Positions 58,209 through 64,000 of a stretch of DNA of 64,000 bases are shown in pieces. Made by a program: the position numbers and the translations under genes. A model generated the notes under the pieces. It did not search any database, had not been told where the DNA came from, and saw only the letters and a list, made by a program, of their open reading frames with translations. The stretch covers positions 228,310-292,309 of the forward strand of contig MNCI01020267.1 in NCBI GenBank assembly GCA_015680685.1. Reading direction: 5' to 3'. Origin of the DNA: Gnetum montanum (taxonomy: Eukaryota; Streptophyta; Gnetopsida; Gnetales; Gnetaceae). Every line of letters begins with the position of its first letter. Position 1 is the first letter of the stretch.

Positions 58209-61007
58209 TCATGTGGTTCTTGGTGACGGTGGCTCCTCCATGGGTTGCTTCCCCTTGTCCTGCGCTTTAGGTGTGAGAATTCGATGACGTTGAAGTAGTG
58301 TCTGGAGTTTCTCCTCTTTAGTTTGAGGATCCTATGTCATCCATGCTGATGCTCCAATGTTTGATGGAGTCAGCACCTCCCATGGGCACAGTAGTTGCAG
58401 AAACATTTTGTTTGCCTTGATGTACCAGGCCGCAAACAACTGTCGTTCCTCCTCGTAGGCTTTGGTTTTATCCTTGTATTTCTAAAAATCTGTAAGTCAT
58501 CGAGCCAAGTCCATTGTGACATATTTTTGGCCTTGGTAGCTTGCTTTAACCACCTCTAATTCATAATTTGCAACTTCCATTTTCTGCAATGTTTTCTTGT
58601 GTTTTGCAAATTCTACTTCATACTTGGAATAGATGGTAGCTACTTGCTTCTTGAGCTCTGTCCTTAGGTGCCCAGCTGTCAACATGGCTAGGTTGGCATA
58701 CCATAGATTTGCCAACTCTATGTACTCTATGACATCTTGGATCTACAGGTCCTGGCTTTTTAGTTCCGCCTAGTGGGAAAATGCATATGTGTCCAATATG
58801 GCTCACCAATCAATGTGTTGAGCACTGAAAGTATTGATGTGGGCCTTGGCCATATGGATCTCCTTCTTGATGATTTGTTTGTACATTCCCACCTGGTCTC
58901 GGAAGTTCTCTTTTAAGTTTTCATGTTGCTTGGCCTTGTTCTACCACGCACTTATTTTTATGGCCATCTTCTGACAAATGACGTGTACCTCCTCCATTAA
59001 GAGGGTTTGATTTTCCCTAGCCTAGTTGTTCATGTCCTAGTTGAACCTGATTAGTTATTCTCACAGTCATTAAAAATGCTCTTCGAGAACATTCTTTTGT
59101 TTCTCCATAGAGGTCAACCGAAGATTGTCAGCAATGAGCTATTTATTTTCTTCTTGTAAGGCCTTGAGTGCCTTGGCGTGCACGTAAGTTTGTGCTTGTG
59201 CCATAGAGACATTCTAGTTAGCCTTCTCTTTTTCCTCTGCCACCTTTTTACTTTTTGTCAACAATTTGTTGAGTTGCTCAGTCCTAAAGGTGTCCAGTTG
59301 GTCTGTGAGAACAAATTGAGAGGGATCCCGTTGTCTGGCTTGCAAGGTTACGAGCCTTTCTTACAATCTTGCAACTTATGCTTCTGCTTGCTCAGCCCTC
59401 ATCTCTATCATGACCAACCTTCCTTTGCTGGAGATGAGGTCTGATTGTGCTACCGTAACATCCTGCAGGATGTCAAACAAGGACGTCATCACCTGTCCTG
59501 TTTGCAGCAATCGATCAAGCACGTCCTCATGCTCCACAAGAGTCATTGAGGGACCAGCAAGAGTTTGAGCATCCCATGCTCCTATGAAGTTTTCCGATAG
59601 AACAACAAGGACATGAAAATATTTCTTGATGTGGTACGTGACCACTTTTGTGGCTCCCACTGCATCCTGGTGCTACATGACCACCACTGTGGCCCCTTCA
59701 CCAATCTCTAGTTGCACCTAAAAGGATGTAGTGTTCCCTGAAATCTGTTGTGATCAATAACTCTCCTCTCCTCCCGTTTGAATAGACACCTTGCCCCATG
59801 CACGATCTATAGAGATAGTGGGCCATACGGTATCATCGATGATGTAGAAGAGATTTGCATCATCACGACTTCCCCAACTGATCATCTCAACGATGGCCCT
59901 AAGATGGCTCATTGACGGTCGATAGTCCTGCAGTGGTGGTGGTGGTTGATCTCTCTAGCCCATGCTAGGCCATGCTTCTTGTTGTTAATTGGGTCCCATG
60001 CTTGGAGGTTGGCTAGGCCCTATAAGTTGAGTTGTAGTGGGCCCCACCATCTATTATTTCTCTTGTTTTAGCCCCAGCGTCTCACCAGCAATTTTCCTTG
60101 CAGCTGGTGGCTTTAGTAGTTCAGTGTATGAAGCATTTTGGGCTTTCCTGAGGACATCATTGGTGTAACCTTGAATACCAACATGCTTGCATAGCTTCCT
60201 AATGAGACAAGGGAAGGGCAACGTGAACTTCCCTATCTTACGTTCTTTGAACCGCCTTAAGATCTCCATGAAATATAGATGAGGCAGGTTAGCATTAACC
60301 TTTTCCATCAATATCGCACTTCCTCTTGCCACATATGTTGAAATTATATTTAGTCCTTTTGTGGGGAAGATGTGATAAGTTCCAATTTTAAAGTAGATTC
60401 TCTCTTCCAATGTCAACTCTCCATAGGTCTTATCTTCTTTACCGTACACCCTGTCTAACCAAACCTTACGTGCATCAGCATTAGAGCGAGTGGACAAGTG
60501 AGCAACCTTTGGCCCTATATTCAGAAAGTTTAACACTTCTAAAATGGCTTGGATGGAGAAATCAACAGACACACCACAAATGTTAACTGTGGTGCCTTCT
60601 TCTTTATTGTGCTAGAATTGGTACATTTATCCTAAGCACTAGGCACTGCTTTCAAAGAGGATAGGCCATAATGGGGATCCTTTGAGGTGGTCCATGATGG
60701 CCTCGGGAGCATATTCCATGAAAGGTATGAAGTTCAATTCCACAATCACTGTAGTTGATGTGGACCTTTCACGGATGGCCTGGACACATTCTGGAGGCAA
60801 CGTGAGATGTCGTCACAGTTCAGGCACTGTAGTATCTCCACCTTCTGCCTATCTTGATTGTACAGTAGCAGGGTCTTCTTGATGGATACTGAATGAGTGC
60901 TCTTCCTACTCTATGTGTTGTTCAGTAGGCACCTGTCCTTTACCTCTCCTGGGTTGCCTAAACACACCTTGAGAGGGACCTTCTTGTTGTCAACAATTTG
61001 GGGCCAT
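58209..61007 (-). pseudogene. Envelope-position gene of element D, PF20167-like domain plus long coiled coil
   Basis: It is one reading frame of about 930 codons interrupted by scattered TAG, TGA and TAA codons, mostly one transition from Gln or Arg codons. It starts at ATG 61007, which directly follows a CAG acceptor-like site (GTGATTGCAG), so a spliced subgenomic mRNA is likely. The N-terminal half contains LTLEERIYFKIGTYHIFPTK, NIISTYVARGSAILM and LPFPCLIRKLCKHVGI, resembling the 'putative plant transposon protein' domain. From about 59.7 kb the chain is heptad-rich (HLRTELKKQVATIYSKYEVE, HKKTLQKMEVANYELEVV), ending in a Pro-rich basic tail. Its position between pol and PPT is that of the env-like ORF of Athila elements. 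I see no transmembrane segment. Function unknown. Confidence 0.75.
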
Positions 61008-61310
61008 CTGCAATCACATGGGCCAAGCATTAGTAAGGTTGTTTACCCAAGTTAAGTTATACCTTACTTCTTGCATTAATGAGTTTGTTTTGTTTCCGTG
61101 TGATTTTAAGGTTAGGATTTCTTATGGAAATGTCCCCGAAAGATTTGTATATTTGGTCCACTATGCTTAGGTGGTTTCAAAGCTTAATTCCCAGTATAAA
61201 TAAGGAGATGTAATTGTTTGTGGCACATGTTTATTATTATTTGTATAATTAATTACCCTTGATAGTGTCCTTGGGGTGATGATGAATTTCAAAAAATTTA
61301 TGCACAATTT
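61008..61310. other. Sequence upstream of the element D gene, possible intron 3' part
   Basis: Noncoding and T-rich on the - strand near 61008. If the acceptor at 61008 is real, this is intronic. No integrase sequence of element D was found to the right. Confidence 0.4.
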
Positions 61311-61640
61311 GGCATGTACCCCTCCCCCACGACTAAGTTGAACACTCTGAGTTCAAGTAGGTTCAGACGGAATGAAAATCGAAGCACCCATCAGTGAGTT
61401 ATGATGATCGAAGCAAGAGATGTGCAATCGCTAGTCGTAGATGAAAATTTGAAAAACTTCTCTCGTGTGAATAGTTGCAAATGATGTTGATAGGCATGGG
61501 GGCCCATGTATATAAATAATTTAAGGATGCAATATCATGTACCCACTAGCGAGGACCCGATATCACGTCGGACTCGATATCGAGGACCTGGTATCGTGTC
61601 CTATCGAAAATGGGGCACTTGTAAAAGTTACCGAATTTTA
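61311..61640 (-). mobile_element. LTR/PPT-like remnant with GATATCG cluster
   Basis: A PPT-like GTCGTGGGGGAGGGG (- strand) lies at 61317-61334. A TATA-like TTATTTATATACATGG is at about 61508-61520 and a GATATCG cluster at 61530-61606 (CGATATCACG, ACTCGATATCGAGG, GTATCGTG). The PPT lies on the opposite side of the TATA from that in elements C and D, so the arrangement is rearranged or made of two remnants. Confidence 0.45.
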
Positions 61641-61649
61641 ATTACAATT

Positions 61650-62500
61650 AAAATTAAAAATTAAAAAAAATTAAAAATTTTAAATTTTAAAAGAATTTAT
61701 TTGAAACTCCGAGGTATAAACTGAGGACATGTAGGTCAATGTAAAGGTGTCCAGGGTAATACAAATTAGTCTTGAAGGCACAAAGAGTATAGTGGTGTAA
61801 AATATGTCAATGAGAATCATGAAGAGTAGGGAAAAAGGGCATGTGTTAGCTCATAGGAACATTTGAACTTGAAGGATGATAAGGAAAAGAATAGATTTGG
61901 CAATGAAGTACTCGAAGGGTATAAAATGATGTGGTAGTGTGCAACAAGTACAAGTTACAAAAGTCACACAAGTGGATCCTCCCCAAAGCAGGTTCCAACC
62001 TATAATGCCCTTGCGTAACCACACCTTAAAATGTCTGTNATCCAATGATGGAAAACCATAAGAGCACCATGACAGCAAAGTGTATGATCACTTGGCATTT
62101 CGTACAAGGGAGGAGTGATTTTGCTTTGTGGCACTCTCTCTCTCTCTCTCTCTTTTTAAGTACTTAATCCAGAGAAGCCACTTACCTTCAGGCATGGGTA
62201 CATGTCTTTCCAATGGGATCCCTTGGAATAGCATTATTTTTCCTTGATTCAGTGCCTTTTGATTACCCTTACTCCCATTTTTTGTTATATCTACAAGGAT
62301 CCTAGTACAACCAAGCTGCATGATAACTCCTACAAATGTCACCAAAGAGAATCCACAAGTTCCCTTGATGTCACACCCTGGCCATTCCTGCTTAGTCCAT
62401 CCTTCTTTGCTCTGGGTATAATAACATAAGGTTACTTTAAGTTTTAATGATTAAGAATATCATTGTACCTAGGGTATAACCCCTTATTAATAGAATTGGT
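61650..62500 (-). mobile_element. Element E: C-like 3' noncoding region
   Basis: 61960-62060 aligns by eye with 34430-34560 of element C (AAGTGG.TCCTCC.CAAAGCAGG). A CT microsatellite at 62134-62153 corresponds to the GA-rich stretch of C at 34640-34655. One undetermined base (N) is at 62039. No gene is supported; the - strand frame at 62088-62345 is without motif. Confidence 0.5.
62134..62153 (+). repeat. CT microsatellite
   Basis: Ten uninterrupted CT units. Confidence 0.95.
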
Positions 62501-62990
62501 GGATGGATGTTGTGGGCTCGATGTTCAAATAATTAGTCACCTAAGACTTGATAGCATAAAACAACACCTCAACCAACGGTTCACATGAGTGTTTTATTCC
62601 TAAATGAGATTACTCATAAAAAGACAAAAAGACAAAAAAGACAAAACAATAAGTTGAAAAATGAAAAATTGAAAAACAAAAACAAATAAATTTCAAAATT
62701 AAAGAAAATGAAAAATATTTATTAATCCTGCTTGTTATTAGAATGGGGGGTATCCCCCATAACTAAACGGTTGAGTATGGTGAGGATTAATAAATGAAAA
62801 GTTTGGATCCTTGCATGTTGGATGTATTAGGATCCTGCCATATTCAAACCACTGTGTGTCTTTTGATGTGCTGGTTGTAACATACCTTGAGTGGGATTCA
62901 CACACTTGATTATAGTTGGCATAGTGGGGCAGGTTATAAGGTGTAGTTAATTGATGAGTGTTTGATCCACTATGGCATCCTTGACCATAT
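62501..62990. other. Unassigned sequence in element E
   Basis: No ORF or recognisable motif. An A-rich tract lies at 62600-62720. By position it may hold the deletion junction between Gag linker and 3' region. Confidence 0.4.
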
Positions 62991-63010
62991 GATGGTATTC
63001 AAGGATCGAT

Positions 63011-63990
63011 CTATCTCCCTCGGTGGCTATATTCATTAGGCCATATGGTTGTTGGAGTATTCTTTGATGGCCCAAGGAAAGTAACACAAGGCGTTGGGTT
63101 CGAGGAGGGAGCTACACCACAGTGTTGGACTTGTGCTAGGTTCAAAGGTATAGTGGGCTTAGAAGTGTGTTGTCCCTTCTTACGGGCACGTCTAAAGAAG
63201 GGATGCCTATGATGTTGTGGAGGATTCCCACTACTATTGATAGTAATAGCACAAGTAACATTCGTGGGTTGGTGCGGTGGTGCAAAACCCTCTAGAACAC
63301 TTGGTGGCAATGTAGAAGGAGGTGAAAGATGAGAATTTTGAAATTGAGGAGAAGTGTAAGGTATCCAAGGTGGTGGTTTTGTTGTAGAGGATATGGGTTG
63401 ATAGTATTGAGGAGAATAATAATAATATGGTGAGATAGAGGATGTTGACCCAGTTGGGGAAATATGATGTTGGACTTGATAAACACTTAGATTCGGATGG
63501 TATGAAGGGTGTAACCAGTCCCATGAATGGGATTGTGGCCACTGTGATCAAACACAATATCTCTGTACAAACTCTAGATGTAACACACTTCCCCAATGCT
63601 CATGTAAATATGACAAGATTGGGCACTGGCCCTTGGGGTGATCATACAAGAAAATTTTGCATTGATATGTATGATTGACAGTTAAGTTCTTATTCTCTTC
63701 AACCCTTCTTTCCGATTGTCTAAAGGTGTTTTTTCCTTCTTCTTGTTTCATTATGACTCTACCTCCAATAATGTTGGCATATTCCCCACATTTTTTATGC
63801 ATCCATTCCATCATCTTATTGATCTTTGCCTCAATTTCATCCAATAATTGTAGTACTGGCAAAGATGGTTCCACCTCCTTGTGGTGAGTTGATTTCTCCT
63901 CTTCATAATCATGGGCCCTTGTTGAATTAAGGTTTTGGTCATGTTGATGTTTTTAAACATTCTCCCACTTATCCATTTCTCCTTCTTCTT
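63011..63990 (-). pseudogene. C-terminal Gag and Pro-rich linker of element E (truncated by window edge)
   Basis: On the - strand a frame at 63548-63874 has IEAKINKMMEWMHKKC and, toward its end, a block CKIFLYDHPKGQCPIL. This resembles the CHTCRNLGC...HKGKHPEDC zinc-knuckle-like block of element C at 40.0-40.1 kb. The next frames (63011-63596) are rich in Pro, His, Ser and Thr, like C's linker at 39.4-39.9 kb. The remaining Gag lies beyond the window. Only about 1.5 kb separates this linker from the 3' noncoding region, so protease, RT and integrase are missing. Confidence 0.6.
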
Positions 63991-64000
63991 TTGCTACCTA

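Noticed and set aside
63442-63678. + strand frame of 78 codons
   Set aside because: It is opposite to the Gag linker of element E and has no motif.

Overview
This window is repeat-derived nuclear DNA from a land plant, probably an angiosperm with a large, heavily methylated genome; the sequence does not allow a narrower identification. It contains no rRNA or tRNA gene, no CRISPR array, no bacterial-type operon and no intact host gene that I can recognise. What can be recognised is almost entirely a stack of long terminal repeat (LTR) retrotransposons of the Ty3/gypsy non-chromovirus group (Tat/Ogre-like and Athila-like). All are broken by stops and frameshifts, many at former CpG or CpNpG sites.

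The layout can be resolved by pairing LTRs and target-site duplications (TSDs). Element H is the oldest layer and lies on the + strand. It is a Tat/Ogre-like element split into three pieces: about 2940-4331, 24473-29606 and 52327-53695. Element A (4332-24472, - strand, about 20.1 kb, LTRs of 2.3 kb, TSD ATTTT) is inserted in H's pro-RT spacer. Element B (29607-52326, - strand, LTRs of 1.1 kb, TSD CAATG) is the same family as H and is inserted in opposite orientation about 200 bp before H's 3' LTR. Element C (32893-42935, - strand, Athila-like, LTRs of 0.82-0.87 kb, TSD CCATG) is nested inside B. Right of 53.7 kb are a CpG-rich patch, a tRNA-derived SINE-like sequence, LTR fragments, an Athila-like 3' end (element D, LTR ending at 58013 plus an envelope-position gene at 58209-61007), and a C-like element lacking pol that runs off the right edge (element E, about 61.6-64 kb).

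Element A has the Ogre plan: 5' LTR, primer-binding site (PBS), leader array, gag, protease, a large intron-like interval, RT with RNase H, a second RNase H, integrase, a tandem-repeat 3' UTR, polypurine tract (PPT) and 3' LTR. The most striking feature is inside its pro-RT interval. A complete-looking gene lies there on the opposite strand (12.3-17.1 kb), with a TATA box, an ATG, several in-frame GT-AG introns, an acidic domain, a long last exon and a poly(A) signal. Its layout (globular domain, then a charged or coiled-coil tail) resembles the sense-strand envelope-position gene of element D.

A second pattern is that each family carries its own dispersed short palindromes. They are GCTAC...GTAGC hairpins in A, CACATG...CATGTG hairpins in B and H, and GATATCG clusters just upstream of the TATA box in C, D and E. 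In A and B/H the palindromes recur at equivalent positions (LTR, leader, pro-RT spacer) even though their sequences differ. No computation was run; similarity statements are from reading the sequence by eye.
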